Part shown: positions 1 to 10,642 of the stretch, one piece after another | How the letters are laid out: every line of letters begins with the position of its first letter | How positions within the stretch are numbered: the stretch's first letter is position 1 | Assembly (NCBI GenBank): GCA_945831585.1 | Contig: CAMACY010000001.1 | Location: 1-64,000, forward strand | Direction of reading: 5' to 3' | Length of the DNA stretch: 64,000 bases | DNA from: an uncultured bacterium | Lineage (GTDB): Bacteria; Verrucomicrobiota; Verrucomicrobiia; Verrucomicrobiales; Akkermansiaceae | Program-made: the position numbers and the translations under genes | The notes under the pieces: model-generated | What the model was told of the DNA's origin: nothing | What the model saw: the letters and a program-made list of their open reading frames with translations, nothing else | Database searches by the model: none

Positions 1-209
1 GCTTCACAGGAAGCATTAGAATTTATAAGCATTTCTAATGCTGTAGTCAAGTAACAATTGCAATCACCTAAGGAAAAATGCTTTCTGTCGTTTTGCGATG
101 GATTGGGCTAAGGGTAAATATTTGTAAAGCATTGTCAGAGTTATATTTGTGTAGCTACAGCATTAGAAATCCTGTACCCCCCCCCTGCCTCCCCCAAAAA
201 ACGCCGAAA

Positions 210-235
210 CCCCCGCTGCCGTTCAGCAGCGGGGG
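210..235 (-). terminator. Intrinsic terminator downstream of rplN
   Basis: cccccgctgc-cgttca-gcagcggggg hairpin; on the minus strand followed by TTTCGGCGTTTTTT. Confidence 0.75.
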
Positions 236-321
236 CTTTGTACTCGGGCTCGCGGGCGGGGGGGAGAAGTGAGTGGCTTCAACAAATACCCACCCCCCTG
301 CCCGGCGAGCGGTGCGGGGAC

Positions 322-687
322 TTACAGCACCTCGGGCGCGAGAGAGACGATGCGCATGAAGCCCTTTTCGCGGAGCTCACGGGCAACGGGGCCGAAGATG
401 CGGGTGCCGCGGGGGTTGTTGTCCTTGTCGATGCAGACAACGGCGTTGCTGTCGAAGCGCAGCACGGAGCCGTCATCGCGACGGATGGGGGCAGCCGTGC
501 GCACGATCACCGCTTTCACCACAGTGCCTTTCTTGACGGCAGCGGTGGGGATGGATTCGCGGATGTGGATGGTGACGATGTCGCCGATGTGGGCTTGATC
601 CGTGGCCTTACCGATGACGCCAATCACCTTGGCGGTGCGGGCGCCGGTGTTGTCGGCCACCTGAACGAGGGATTCCATCTGGAGCAT
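322..687 (-). CDS. rplN: 50S ribosomal protein L14
   Basis: [26 protein letters not shown]...; operon context. Confidence 0.97.
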   Translation of the reverse strand: MLQMESLVQVADNTGARTAKVIGVIGKATDQAHIGDIVTIHIRESIPTAAVKKGTVVKAVIVRTAAPIRRDDGSVLRFDSNAVVCIDKDNNPRGTRIFGPVARELREKGFMRIVSLAPEVL

Positions 688-707
688 GGTAGATAGGTCC
701 TTTCCGG

Positions 708-980
708 TTAGTGTTTGATGATTTCCACAAGCTCCCAGCGCTTAAGCGCGGAGAGCGGGCGGGTTTCGCGGATGCGCACCTTGTCACCCGTCTTGGCGAT
801 CTCGTTCTCGTCGTGAGCATAGAACTTCTTGCTCTTCTTGACGATCTTCTTGAACACGGGGTGGGGGACGCGGGCCACATACTCCACAACGATGGTCTTG
901 CTCATCTTGGTGGAGACAACAACGCCGACGCGGGTCTTACGAAGACCCTGGGGCTTGGTCGTAGTAGTTTCTTCGCTCAT
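708..980 (-). CDS. rpsQ: 30S ribosomal protein S17
   Basis: [45 protein letters not shown]. Confidence 0.96.
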   Translation of the reverse strand: MSEETTTTKPQGLRKTRVGVVVSTKMSKTIVVEYVARVPHPVFKKIVKKSKKFYAHDENEIAKTGDKVRIRETRPLSALKRWELVEIIKH

Positions 981-1004
981 TTTCTAAGTCCTTGGGTTCG
1001 TGGT

Positions 1005-1211
1005 TTACTCGGCATCGGCGCTGCCCTCGCCCTGAACGGTCAGGGCGCAGGCGAGCTCCTTGCGGACGATGCGGATGCGCTGGTTGTTCTCCAGCTGTCC
1101 GGTGGCCTGCTGGATACGCAGGTTGAAGTACTCCTCGCGCAGCCCGCGGATGTGGGCGGCGAGTTCCTTGGCGGGCATTCCGCGGAAGTCTTTGGCTTTC
1201 TTGACAGGCAT
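1005..1211 (-). CDS. rpmC: 50S ribosomal protein L29
   Basis: L29-like short helical protein, position between rpsQ and rplP. Confidence 0.93.
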   Translation of the reverse strand: MPVKKAKDFRGMPAKELAAHIRGLREEYFNLRIQQATGQLENNQRIRIVRKELACALTVQGEGSADAE

Positions 1212-1244
1212 ATTCTCTGTAAGGTTAGGTGTTGTTGTCAGGGG

Positions 1245-1679
1245 TTAGGCCTGGGGTTCAACGCCCTGGCGGTAGACGAAGCGGGTGCGGATGCCCAGCT
1301 TGTTGGAGGCGAGGCGCAGAGCCTCACGCGCGGCAGACTCGGTCACGCCGCCGACCTCGAACATGATGTTGCCGGGGCGGCAGACGGCCACCCAGCCCTC
1401 CACGGCGCCCTTGCCCTTACCCATACGGGTGTCCGGCGGACGCTTGGTAAAGGACTTCTGCGGGAAGATGCGGATGAACACGCGCCCGCGACGACGCAGA
1501 TAGCGGTTGATGGCAATACGGCAGGCCTCGATTTGGTTGTTGGTCACCCAGCCGCGGGTGAGCACTTGCAGACCGAAGTCTCCGAAGGCAACATAGTCCC
1601 CGCTGGTGGCGTTGCCGCCGCGGTTGCCGCGGTGCATCTTGCGGAGGTTGCCCTTGACTCGTTTAGGCATTAAAGGCAT
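1245..1679 (-). CDS. rplP: 50S ribosomal protein L16
   Basis: [52 protein letters not shown]. Confidence 0.97.
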   Translation of the reverse strand: MPLMPKRVKGNLRKMHRGNRGGNATSGDYVAFGDFGLQVLTRGWVTNNQIEACRIAINRYLRRRGRVFIRIFPQKSFTKRPPDTRMGKGKGAVEGWVAVCRPGNIMFEVGGVTESAAREALRLASNKLGIRTRFVYRQGVEPQA

Positions 1680-1709
1680 AGTCTTGTATCTCGGTTAGGG
1701 GTTCTCGGT

Positions 1710-2447
<738 letters not shown>

Positions 2448-2469
2448 AGTGTTATGTCAGTTGAATGGA

Positions 2470-2808
2470 TTATGCCTCTTTTCCGGCGAGGATGACGGTG
2501 ATGTGGGAGGTGCGCTTGCGGATCATGTTGGCCGAGCCGCGGGCGCGAGCCATGGTGCGGCGGAAGGTGGGACCTTCGTCCACCATCACGCTCTTGAGAA
2601 CGAGTTCATCGGCAGCGAGTCCGTTGTTGTTCTCGGCGTTGGCCACGGCGGCCTTGAGCGTCTTGTTGAGGAGGTAGGCTCCCTTCTTGGGGGAGTAGCT
2701 GAGCACGTCGGTGGCCTGCGAGACAGACATCCCCTGAACGGCGGCAGCTACATCGCGCATCTTCTTCGCAGAGATGCGAGCGTTTTTGTATACTGATTTC
2801 ACTTCCAT
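2470..2808 (-). CDS. rplV: 50S ribosomal protein L22
   Basis: ARISAKKMRDVAAAVQGMSVSQATDVLSYSPKKGAYLLNKTLKAAVANAENN. Confidence 0.96.
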   Translation of the reverse strand: MEVKSVYKNARISAKKMRDVAAAVQGMSVSQATDVLSYSPKKGAYLLNKTLKAAVANAENNNGLAADELVLKSVMVDEGPTFRRTMARARGSANMIRKRTSHITVILAGKEA

Positions 2809-2830
2809 TGTTATGGTATTTGTTGAAGGA

Positions 2831-3544
2831 TTAGTCGTTGGATTTCACGGTGACGCGGTCGCCCACGGCGACGGAGAGCGCGGGGTTGAGGTGTTTCTGC
2901 ACCAGCAGCCCGGCGACTCGCTTGCGCACATCGGTGACGATGGCCATGGCGATGGCCTGGTCGCCGCGCGAGATTTCCATGGGCAGCCCCACTTCCACCT
3001 TGGCGCTTGAGCCGGCGTTGATGACAATCAGGCCGGACTCGGAGTCGATGCTGAGCACTTGGGCTTCATCGACGGTGCCGCCGAACTCGTCTTGCTTGGT
3101 GCGGCGCAGCCCGAGGGCTACCTCCAGCTCCAGCATGGCGGTGTCGATGGCTTGGCGCTCGGCGCTGTCGCCGTCCATGCTGTTGCGCAGGTAGGCGGCA
3201 ACGGCGGAGGAGAGGCGCAGGGCGCTTTGGCGCAGGGTGTCCAGCTCGTTGCGGGTGCTTTCGAGCTGCGAGGCCGTGTCGATGAGCTTTTCTTCGCGGT
3301 CGCCGACGGCGACTCCGCCCAGCGCTTCGAGCCGGGTGCGGAGTTCGCGCAGTTGGCGGCGCGCCTCGTCCGCATCGGCGCGGGCAAGGGTGTAGCTCTC
3401 GCGCAGTGTCGCCACCCGGCGTTCCAGGCGGGCGATGTCGCGTTCCGTGACACCATCCGTCCCTTCGGCGGCAGCGCAGGGCTCTGCCGCCACCGCCGCG
3501 AGGGCGAGGCTGCAAAGAGCGAGGCTGTCGATTCGGGTACGCAT
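2831..3544 (-). CDS. Predicted secreted coiled-coil protein of unknown function embedded in the S10 operon
   Basis: Intact 237-aa ORF with signal-peptide-like N-terminus, Arg/Glu/Leu-rich coiled coil and a C-terminal beta-rich domain; 18 nt after rpsS stop and 22 nt before rplV start. Confidence 0.85.
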   Translation of the reverse strand: MRTRIDSLALCSLALAAVAAEPCAAAEGTDGVTERDIARLERRVATLRESYTLARADADEARRQLRELRTRLEALGGVAVGDREEKLIDTASQLESTRNELDTLRQSALRLSSAVAAYLRNSMDGDSAERQAIDTAMLELEVALGLRRTKQDEFGGTVDEAQVLSIDSESGLIVINAGSSAKVEVGLPMEISRGDQAIAMAIVTDVRKRVAGLLVQKHLNPALSVAVGDRVTVKSND

Positions 3545-3562
3545 GGCGGGGTTAGTTCATCT

Positions 3563-3835
3563 TTACTTCTTGCCGATACCGCCGTGCGCCTTGAAGATGC
3601 GCGTGGGGGCAAATTCTCCGAGTTTGTGGCCGACCATGTTCTCCGTCACATAGACGGTGGCAAAGCTCTTGCCGGCATGCACGAGGAAGGTGAGGCCGAC
3701 GAAGTCCGGCACGACCATGGAGGCGCGGCTCCAGGTCTTGATGGGCTTGTGGGTCTCATTCTTCTGCACGGCGGCATCGACCTTGTCGAGAAGAGACTGG
3801 CTGACGAAGGGTCCTTTTTTGAGGGAACGTCCCAT
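3563..3835 (-). CDS. rpsS: 30S ribosomal protein S19
   Basis: [20 protein letters not shown]...[13 protein letters not shown]. Confidence 0.97.
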   Translation of the reverse strand: MGRSLKKGPFVSQSLLDKVDAAVQKNETHKPIKTWSRASMVVPDFVGLTFLVHAGKSFATVYVTENMVGHKLGEFAPTRIFKAHGGIGKK

Positions 3836-3862
3836 AGTATGATAAGAGGATTGTGGTTGAAC

Positions 3863-4696
3863 TTACTTGGCGTTGCGGCGCTGCACGATGAAGACATCGG
3901 AGGGCTTGCGGATGCGGCGGGTCTTCTGACCCTTGACATGCCCCCAGGGGGACTTGAGGTGCTGGCGACCACCGCCCGACTTGGACTTACCTTCACCACC
4001 GCCGTTGGGGTGATCCACGGGGTTCATGCACATACCGCGCACGGTCGGGCGGATGCCCATCCAGCGGGTGCGACCGGCCTTGCCGGAGGACTCGTTCATG
4101 TGCTGGGTATTGCCGACCTGGCCGATGGTGCAGTAGCACTCCACGCGGAACTTGCGCACCTCGCCGGAGGGCATCTTGACCAGCGCGTACTCGCCGTCGC
4201 GGTTGGAGAGGATGGCCTGCTGACCGGCCGAGCGGGCAATCTTGCCGCCGGTGCCGGGGCGCACCTCGATGTTGTGGATGGCGGTGCCCAGGGGCACGTT
4301 CTTCAGGGGCATGGCGTTGCCGACCTTGGGGGCAACCTTCTCGCCGCTGGTGACTTTGGCGCCGACCGTCAGACCCACGGGAGCCAGGATGTAGCTCTTG
4401 GTGCCGTCCGCGTACTGGATGAGCGCGATGCGGCAGGTGCGGTTCGGATCGTATTCGATGGCGATGACGGTGGCTTCCTCGTGGCGGGTGCGGCGGAAGT
4501 CGACCAGACGGTAGTGGTACTTGTGGCCGCCGCCGATGTGACGAGTGGTGATGCGACCGTTGTTGTTGCGACCGCCGCTCTTGCGGATGGGCTCCAGGAG
4601 GGATTTCTCCGGCTTGCTCTTGGTGATTTCCTCGAAGGAGGGAAGAATCTTGTAGCGGTTGGAAGGAGTGGTCGGCTTAAATGACTTAAGGGACAT
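3863..4696 (-). CDS. rplB: 50S ribosomal protein L2
   Basis: [17 protein letters not shown]...[18 protein letters not shown]...HPNGGGEG. Confidence 0.98.
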   Translation of the reverse strand: MSLKSFKPTTPSNRYKILPSFEEITKSKPEKSLLEPIRKSGGRNNNGRITTRHIGGGHKYHYRLVDFRRTRHEEATVIAIEYDPNRTCRIALIQYADGTKSYILAPVGLTVGAKVTSGEKVAPKVGNAMPLKNVPLGTAIHNIEVRPGTGGKIARSAGQQAILSNRDGEYALVKMPSGEVRKFRVECYCTIGQVGNTQHMNESSGKAGRTRWMGIRPTVRGMCMNPVDHPNGGGEGKSKSGGGRQHLKSPWGHVKGQKTRRIRKPSDVFIVQRRNAK

Positions 4697-4717
4697 GATA
4701 CTTTTCTTCGTTAAGGG

Positions 4718-5002
4718 TTAGACAAGATCCAGAGACTCACCGGCGGCAAGGCGGACATAGGCCTTCTTCCACGCGGGAGCGCAGCCGGCGTCCTTGGTGC
4801 GAGCGCGGCGCACTTTGCCGTCGTAGTTAGCCGTGCGGACAGCGGCGACCTTCTTGCCGAAGGCTTTTTCCACAGCCTGCTTGATTTCGGTCTTGGTGGC
4901 CTTCACCGCCACTTCGAGCGTGAGCACGCCGTTGGCCTCGTGCAGGACGGTGGCCTTTTCGGAAACGCGCGGCTTCTTGATAACGTCGTAGATGTCGTTC
5001 AT
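4718..5002 (-). CDS. rplW: 50S ribosomal protein L23
   Basis: IKKPRVSEKATVLHE...TKTEIKQAVEKAFGKKVAAVRT. Confidence 0.96.
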   Translation of the reverse strand: MNDIYDVIKKPRVSEKATVLHEANGVLTLEVAVKATKTEIKQAVEKAFGKKVAAVRTANYDGKVRRARTKDAGCAPAWKKAYVRLAAGESLDLV

Positions 5003-5004
5003 GG

Positions 5005-5613
5005 TTACTTGGTGCGGTTGGCGATGGTTTCGACGGCGGATTCAACGAGAACGACCTTGCCGGCGTTCAGCAGTTGCTCCACGTTCACTTCGGCGGCGGT
5101 CATCAGCTGCACCCCGGCGACGTTGCGCCCGGCGCGGTAGGTGAGCTCGTCGAAGCTCTCGGCGATGATGAGAATCTTCTTACCGGTGGCCACATCGGCC
5201 ACGGCGGCGACAAAGCTCTTCGTCTTGCCGTCGGCCACGGAGAAGGAGGGAACGGTAACGACTTTGCCGCCGGAGATGATGTCGCCCAGCACGCGGCGCA
5301 GAGCCAGCTTGCGGGTGGACTTGTTCACCTTCTTGGCGTAGTCGCGGGGACGGGGGCCGAACACCACGCCACCACCCACAAAGATGGGGGACTGGTGGTC
5401 GCCGTGGCGGGCGTTGCCCGTGCCCTTCTGGCGGTACATTTTCTTGTTGTTGCCGGCCACCTCGGCGCGGGTCTTGGTGTTGGCAGAGCCCGTGCGACGG
5501 TTGGCGCGGTAGGCGGTCACCAGGTCGTGCACGGCCTGGGAGCCTTTCTCAGCACCCACCGTGACGATCCCGGCAGCGGTGGCAGCTTCGATGGTGTATT
5601 CAGTTGCGGACAT
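5005..5613 (-). CDS. rplD: 50S ribosomal protein L4
   Basis: [31 protein letters not shown]. Confidence 0.97.
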   Translation of the reverse strand: MSATEYTIEAATAAGIVTVGAEKGSQAVHDLVTAYRANRRTGSANTKTRAEVAGNNKKMYRQKGTGNARHGDHQSPIFVGGGVVFGPRPRDYAKKVNKSTRKLALRRVLGDIISGGKVVTVPSFSVADGKTKSFVAAVADVATGKKILIIAESFDELTYRAGRNVAGVQLMTAAEVNVEQLLNAGKVVLVESAVETIANRTK

Positions 5614-5638
5614 AGATAGGTTTTCCTAGTTCGTTTGA

Positions 5639-6283
5639 TTATTTACCGTTCTTCTTCTTGGCCGCGCGGATGACGACGTAGGAACCCTTGGCGCCGGGAA
5701 CGGGGCCCGAGACAAGAATCACGTTGTCCTCCTTGCGCACCTGAACGACCTTCAGGTTCTGCACGGTCTTGCGCTCGTCGCCCATGTGGCCGGGCATCTT
5801 CTGCCCCTTCCACACGCGGGAGGGAGTGGCGCAAGCGCCCACACCACCGGTGCGGCGGTGCATCATGGAACCGTGGGCGGCGGGGGAGCCGTGGAAGTTA
5901 TGGCGGCGCATAACACCCTGGAAGCCCTTACCCTTGGAGGTGCCGATGACGTCGACCCAGGCGCCTTCCTCGAAGAGGCTGACACCGGGGTGCTCAGCGC
6001 CCTCGGCGGGGAGCTCGGCGGCGTCCACGCGGAACTCCTTGAGGAGCTTAGCGGGAGCGATGCCCAGCTTCTTGAAGTGGCCGGCCACCGGCTTGGAGAG
6101 GCGGCTCTCCTTTTGGGCGTCAAACGCCACCTGAATGGCGGTGTAGCCGTCCTTGTCGGCGGTCTTGATTTGGCCGTAAGTGTTGCCGGTCACGTCGATG
6201 ACGGTGACGGGGATCATGGCGCCGGTCTCCTTGTTGAAGACGCGGGTCATGCCGACTTTCTTACCAATAAGTCCTAAAGACAT
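5639..6283 (-). CDS. rplC: 50S ribosomal protein L3
   Basis: MSLGLIGKKVGMTRVF...GTSKGKGFQGVMRRHNF...HGSMMHRR. Confidence 0.98.
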   Translation of the reverse strand: MSLGLIGKKVGMTRVFNKETGAMIPVTVIDVTGNTYGQIKTADKDGYTAIQVAFDAQKESRLSKPVAGHFKKLGIAPAKLLKEFRVDAAELPAEGAEHPGVSLFEEGAWVDVIGTSKGKGFQGVMRRHNFHGSPAAHGSMMHRRTGGVGACATPSRVWKGQKMPGHMGDERKTVQNLKVVQVRKEDNVILVSGPVPGAKGSYVVIRAAKKKNGK

Positions 6284-6335
6284 GTTCTGTAAAAAATCTG
6301 GTTAGGGGTTCTGTGAAGAGTACCGGGACTCGCGA

Positions 6336-6644
6336 TCAGATCTTGATGGTGATGTCCACGCCGGCGGGCAGGTTGAGCTTCTTGAGCTCTTCCACCGTGC
6401 GGCTGGTCGGCTCGACGATGTCGAGCAGGCGCTTGTGGGTACGGATTTCGAACTGGTCGGCAGATTTCTTATTAACATGGACCGAGCGGTTCACAGAGAA
6501 CTTCTCGATACGAGTCGGCAAAGGAATCGGCCCGGCGACTTTGGCACCTGTACGCTTCGCGGTCTCGACGATTTCCGTAGCGGAGCGGTCGATGGCGCGG
6601 CTGTCAAATGCACGGAGACGGATGCGGATTTTGGGACTTTGCAT
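6336..6644 (-). CDS. rpsJ: 30S ribosomal protein S10
   Basis: [41 protein letters not shown]. Confidence 0.98.
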   Translation of the reverse strand: MQSPKIRIRLRAFDSRAIDRSATEIVETAKRTGAKVAGPIPLPTRIEKFSVNRSVHVNKKSADQFEIRTHKRLLDIVEPTSRTVEELKKLNLPAGVDITIKI

Positions 6645-6681
6645 GAACGTGCGGTTCTGTTTAGGTTATTATTGGTTTGGT

Positions 6682-8862
6682 TTACTTGTTGCCACCGCGA
6701 GCCTTGACGATCTGAGCGACAAGGTTCGGGGGAACTTGCTCGAAGTGAGAGGGTTCCATGGAGTAGGAGGCCAGGCCCTTGGAGAGGGTGCGGATGTCGG
6801 TGGAGTAACCGAACATCTCGGCCAGCGGCACGGCGGCGGTCAGCACGCACTCGGCTCCGCGGTGCTCCATGTTGTTGACTTGGGCGCGGCGGCGGTTGAG
6901 GTCGCCCATGATGTCGCCCTGGTTCTCGGCGGGGGTGGTGACTTCCACGCTCATGATGGGCTCCAGCAGCACGGGGCCGCACTTGGCAAAGGCGTTCTTC
7001 ATGGCGAAGATGGCCGCCATCTTGAAGGCGTTTTCGTTGGAGTCCACCTCGTGGTAGGAACCGTCGATGACGTCGACCTCGACATCCTCCACGGGGTAGC
7101 CGGCCACGCAGCCGCTGTTCATGGCCTCGTTAAGACCGGCGTACACGGCGTTCATGTACTCCTTGGGAATGGCGCCGCCGACAATCTTGTTGGCGATCTT
7201 GAGGCCGGTGCCGCGCTCGCCGGGACGCATGGCGATGACCACATCACCGTACTGACCGCGACCGCCGGACTGCTTGACGAGCTTGCCCTGCACGCGGTCG
7301 GCGCTCTTGGTGATGGTCTCGCGGTAGGCGATCTGCGGCTTGCCGGTGTTGGCCTCCACCTTGAATTCGCGGCGCAGGCGATCCACGATGATGTCGAGGT
7401 GCAGCTCGCCCATGCCGGCGATGATGGTCTGACCCGTCTCCTCGTCGGTCTTGACGCGGAAGGTGGGATCTTCGGCGGAGAGGCGCTGGAGGGCGTTGGA
7501 CATTTTCTCCTGATCCGCCTTGGTGAGGGGCTCCACCGCCATGGAAATCACGGTATCGGGGAAGGTGGGGGGCTCCAGGGTGTAGTCGAAGTCGTCCGTG
7601 GCGAGGGTGTCGCCCGTGGTGGCGTTCTTCAGACCCACGATGGCGGCGATATCGCCGGAGTACACGGCGTCCACGTCAGTGTGGACATTGGCCTGAATCT
7701 GCAGGAGTCGGCCGACGCGCTCGCGCTTGCGGGTGCGGGGGTTGTAGACGGTGTCGCCCTTGCGGATGACGCCCGTGTACACGCGGATGAACACGAGGGA
7801 GCCCACGAACTTGTCCGCCCAGAGCTTGAAGGCCAGCGCCACGGGCTTGTCGTCGTCGGAGGGGATGATTTCCTTGGTCTCGAAGGTTTCGTAGCCGTTC
7901 TCGTCCAGCCCGTTGGGGATGGTGGAGGTCACGGTCGCCACCTTGGCCTCCAGCGGGGAGGGCAGGTAGTCCACCACGGCGTCGAGCAGAGCCTGCACGC
8001 CCTTGTTCTTGAAGGCGGAGCCGCCGGCAACGGGCACGAACTTGTTGGCGATGCAGGCGCGGCGGATGGCGGCCTTGAGGGTGGGGGCGTCGATGGGTTC
8101 CTCCATGAGGAAGAGCTCGGCGAGCTCGTCGTCCACGTCGGCCACATGGCTCTTGAGGTCTTCCAGCGCTTCGGCGGCTTTCTCCTTGAGCTCCTCGGGC
8201 AGCTCGACAATCTCGTAGGTGGAGCCCTGACGGTCGTGGTCATTGTACATGATGGCCTTCTGGTTCACCACGTCGATCTGACCGCAGAGGGAGTCCTCGG
8301 AGCCGATGGGGATGAGGATGGCGGCGGCGTTGGCATGCAGCTTGTTGCGGATGCCGTCGAGCACGTTGTCGAAGTTGGCACCCGTGCGATCCATCTTGTT
8401 GACGAAGCAGATGCGGGGCACGTTGTACTTGATGGCCTGGCGCCAGACGGTCTGCGTCTGGGGCTGCACGCCGGCCACGCCGCAGAAGACCACGATGGCG
8501 CCATCGAGCACGCGCAGGGAGCGCTCCACCTCGGCGGTGAAGTCGACGTGCCCGGGCGTGTCGATGACGTTGAGCTGGAAGTTCTCGTTCTCGAAAATCT
8601 TGTAGCAGCCCTCGGCGGGAAGCTGCTTCCAGTTCGTCGTCACGGCGGCGGAGGTGATGGTGATACCACGCTCCTGCTCCTGCTCCATCCAGTCGGTGGT
8701 GGCGGCGCCGTCGTGCACCTCGCCGATCTTGTGGATCATGCCGGTGTAGAAGAGGATGCGCTCGGAGAGGGTGGTTTTGCCACCGTCAATGTGGGCGGCG
8801 ATGCCGAAGTTACGGTAACGCTCCAGGGGAGCCTTACGATCGGGGCTGCTGACACTAGCCAT
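6682..8862 (-). CDS. fusA: Elongation factor G
   Basis: RNFGIAAHIDGGKTTLSERILFYTG; VIDTPGHVDFTAEVERSLRVLDGAI. Confidence 0.98.
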   Translation of the reverse strand: MASVSSPDRKAPLERYRNFGIAAHIDGGKTTLSERILFYTGMIHKIGEVHDGAATTDWMEQEQERGITITSAAVTTNWKQLPAEGCYKIFENENFQLNVIDTPGHVDFTAEVERSLRVLDGAIVVFCGVAGVQPQTQTVWRQAIKYNVPRICFVNKMDRTGANFDNVLDGIRNKLHANAAAILIPIGSEDSLCGQIDVVNQKAIMYNDHDRQGSTYEIVELPEELKEKAAEALEDLKSHVADVDDELAELFLMEEPIDAPTLKAAIRRACIANKFVPVAGGSAFKNKGVQALLDAVVDYLPSPLEAKVATVTSTIPNGLDENGYETFETKEIIPSDDDKPVALAFKLWADKFVGSLVFIRVYTGVIRKGDTVYNPRTRKRERVGRLLQIQANVHTDVDAVYSGDIAAIVGLKNATTGDTLATDDFDYTLEPPTFPDTVISMAVEPLTKADQEKMSNALQRLSAEDPTFRVKTDEETGQTIIAGMGELHLDIIVDRLRREFKVEANTGKPQIAYRETITKSADRVQGKLVKQSGGRGQYGDVVIAMRPGERGTGLKIANKIVGGAIPKEYMNAVYAGLNEAMNSGCVAGYPVEDVEVDVIDGSYHEVDSNENAFKMAAIFAMKNAFAKCGPVLLEPIMSVEVTTPAENQGDIMGDLNRRRAQVNNMEHRGAECVLTAAVPLAEMFGYSTDIRTLSKGLASYSMEPSHFEQVPPNLVAQIVKARGGNK

Positions 8863-8925
8863 ATATCAGAAAAGTATGGGGTTTGTTCTTGTTTTCGGGA
8901 ATACGAGAAAACTTCCGCCGATGGG

Positions 8926-9399
8926 TTACCAGCGGAAGTGAGCGAACGCGCGGTTGGCCTGCGCCATCTTGTGCACGTCGTCGCGCTTGCGCACGGCGGC
9001 ACCCTGGTTGGCGGCGGCTTCCTTGATTTCGTTGGCGAGAGCCTTGGCCATGGGCACGCCCTTGCGGTTGCGGGCGAAGTTGATGATCCAACGCATAGCG
9101 AGGGCTTCGGAGCGGTCGGGAGCGACCTCCAACGGCACCTGGTAGGTAGCACCGCCCACGCGGCGACTCTTCACTTCCACGCGGGGCTTGGCGTTCTCGA
9201 TGGCGCGGGTCAGCACCTCCAGCGGGCTGACGGTGTCGGTGCCTTCGTTGGCAAGATCGATCGCCTTGTAGACGATACGCTCGGCCAGAGAGCGCTTGCC
9301 GGCAAGCATCACCTTGCCGATGAGTTTACCCACGAGCACGGAATCGTAGCGGGAATCCTTGCGCTCAATCTTCTTATAGACGCGTTTACGACGGGACAT
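8926..9399 (-). CDS. rpsG: 30S ribosomal protein S7
   Basis: MSRRKRVYKKIERKDSRYDSVLVGKLIGKVMLAGK. Confidence 0.97.
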   Translation of the reverse strand: MSRRKRVYKKIERKDSRYDSVLVGKLIGKVMLAGKRSLAERIVYKAIDLANEGTDTVSPLEVLTRAIENAKPRVEVKSRRVGGATYQVPLEVAPDRSEALAMRWIINFARNRKGVPMAKALANEIKEAAANQGAAVRKRDDVHKMAQANRAFAHFRW

Positions 9400-9425
9400 A
9401 ACTCTGTAAAATAAAGGGTTGAGAC

Positions 9426-9830
9426 TTACTTCTTCTTACCGGTGGGAGCGGCGGCACCGGCCTTGGGGCGCTTGGCGCCGTACTTCGAACGACCGCGGCG
9501 GCGCTTGTCCACGCCCAAGCAGTCCAGGGCACCGCGAACGATGTGGTAGCGAACACCGGGAAGGTCCTTCACACGACCGCCGCGCACCAGCACGATGCTG
9601 TGCTCCTGCAGGTTGTGACCCTCACCGCCGATGTAGGCGATCACTTCTTCGCCGTTGGTCAGGCGGACTTTAGCAACTTTACGAAGAGCGGAGTTCGGCT
9701 TCTTCGGCGTGCGGGTCATCACCTGGAGGCAGACCCCGCGACGCTGCGGGCAGCTGTGAAGAGCGCGAGACTTCGACTTCTCTTCCAGAACGGTACGTCC
9801 CTTGCGGACGAGCTGATTAATGGTCGGCAT
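9426..9830 (-). CDS. rpsL: 30S ribosomal protein S12
   Basis: [12 protein letters not shown]...[56 protein letters not shown]. Confidence 0.98.
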   Translation of the reverse strand: MPTINQLVRKGRTVLEEKSKSRALHSCPQRRGVCLQVMTRTPKKPNSALRKVAKVRLTNGEEVIAYIGGEGHNLQEHSIVLVRGGRVKDLPGVRYHIVRGALDCLGVDKRRRGRSKYGAKRPKAGAAAPTGKKK

Positions 9831-9973
9831 GTTTTTGCTATTGTTGTAGTTTCAGACTATTACCGATAAAGCAGCTCAAGCTCCTCTCCCTGGAGAAGCC
9901 ACAGCTTTATCATGGCTGAAAGCCCGATAAATCACCACTCGACGTGTATCCCTACACGCGTAGCGGGGCGACT

Positions 9974-10001
9974 ATTTTAGCGTCAAACCCTCGGATTGCA
10001 A
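9974..10001 (-). promoter_or_regulatory. Putative sigma70-type promoter of the str/S10 operon
   Basis: Minus strand TTGCAA-N16-TAAAAT; predicted 5-prime leader of roughly 135 nt before rpsL. Confidence 0.55.
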
Positions 10002-10100
10002 GCCTTTTCTTTTGGTTTTTCAATCTTTTTCATCGTTCGGGAGTCCGAATGACGCATTTTCCGCTGTCTGCCCCGGAGAGTTCTGTGCTAGAACAGGGTC

Positions 10101-10607
10101 ATGAATGCGATCGATCCCCATGATCTGACGGTGCAGCCCATCCGCCTGATCGGGCAGCAGTGGATGCTCATCACCGCCGGTACGCCCGAGTCGTTCAACT
10201 GCATGACGGCCAGCTGGGGCGGGCTGGGGGTGCTGTGGGGCAAGCCGGTGGCCTATGTTTTCGTGCGCCCCAACCGCTACACGGCGAGTTTCATCGCGCA
10301 GCAGCCCGAGCTGACGCTCAGTTTTATGCCCGAGTCGTACCGCGAGGATGTACTCTACTGCGGGCGCCACAGCGGGCGCGATGTGGACAAGATGCGCGAG
10401 ACGAAGCTGCGCTCGGTGCAGCTGCCCGACGGTTTGCTGAGCTATGCGGATGCCGAGCTGGTGCTCAGCTGTCGCAAGATGTTCAAGACGCGCTTGCAGG
10501 AGGCGGATTTCCTCGATTGGAGCGAGGTGCACCCCCGCTGGTACAGCGAGGATAATCCCCTGCACGACCTCTATATCTGCGAGATAACGGCAGCGTACAC
10601 CAAGTGA
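10101..10607 (+). CDS. Flavin reductase family protein
   Basis: FNCMTASWGGLGVLWGKPVAYVFVRPNRYTASFI flavin reductase-like FMN-binding motif. Confidence 0.8.
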   Translation: MNAIDPHDLTVQPIRLIGQQWMLITAGTPESFNCMTASWGGLGVLWGKPVAYVFVRPNRYTASFIAQQPELTLSFMPESYREDVLYCGRHSGRDVDKMRETKLRSVQLPDGLLSYADAELVLSCRKMFKTRLQEADFLDWSEVHPRWYSEDNPLHDLYICEITAAYTK

Positions 10608-10642
10608 GCCCGCCACGGCGGCACCTGCCGTCGGCGTCGGGC

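Noticed and set aside
78-696. Small plus-strand ORFs at the left edge
   Set aside because: Cross the rplN terminator or are antisense to rplN; no supporting features.
6313-9414. 1033-aa plus-strand ORF over rpsJ-fusA-rpsG
   Set aside because: Antisense shadow of conserved ribosomal/EF-G genes, no recognisable domain.
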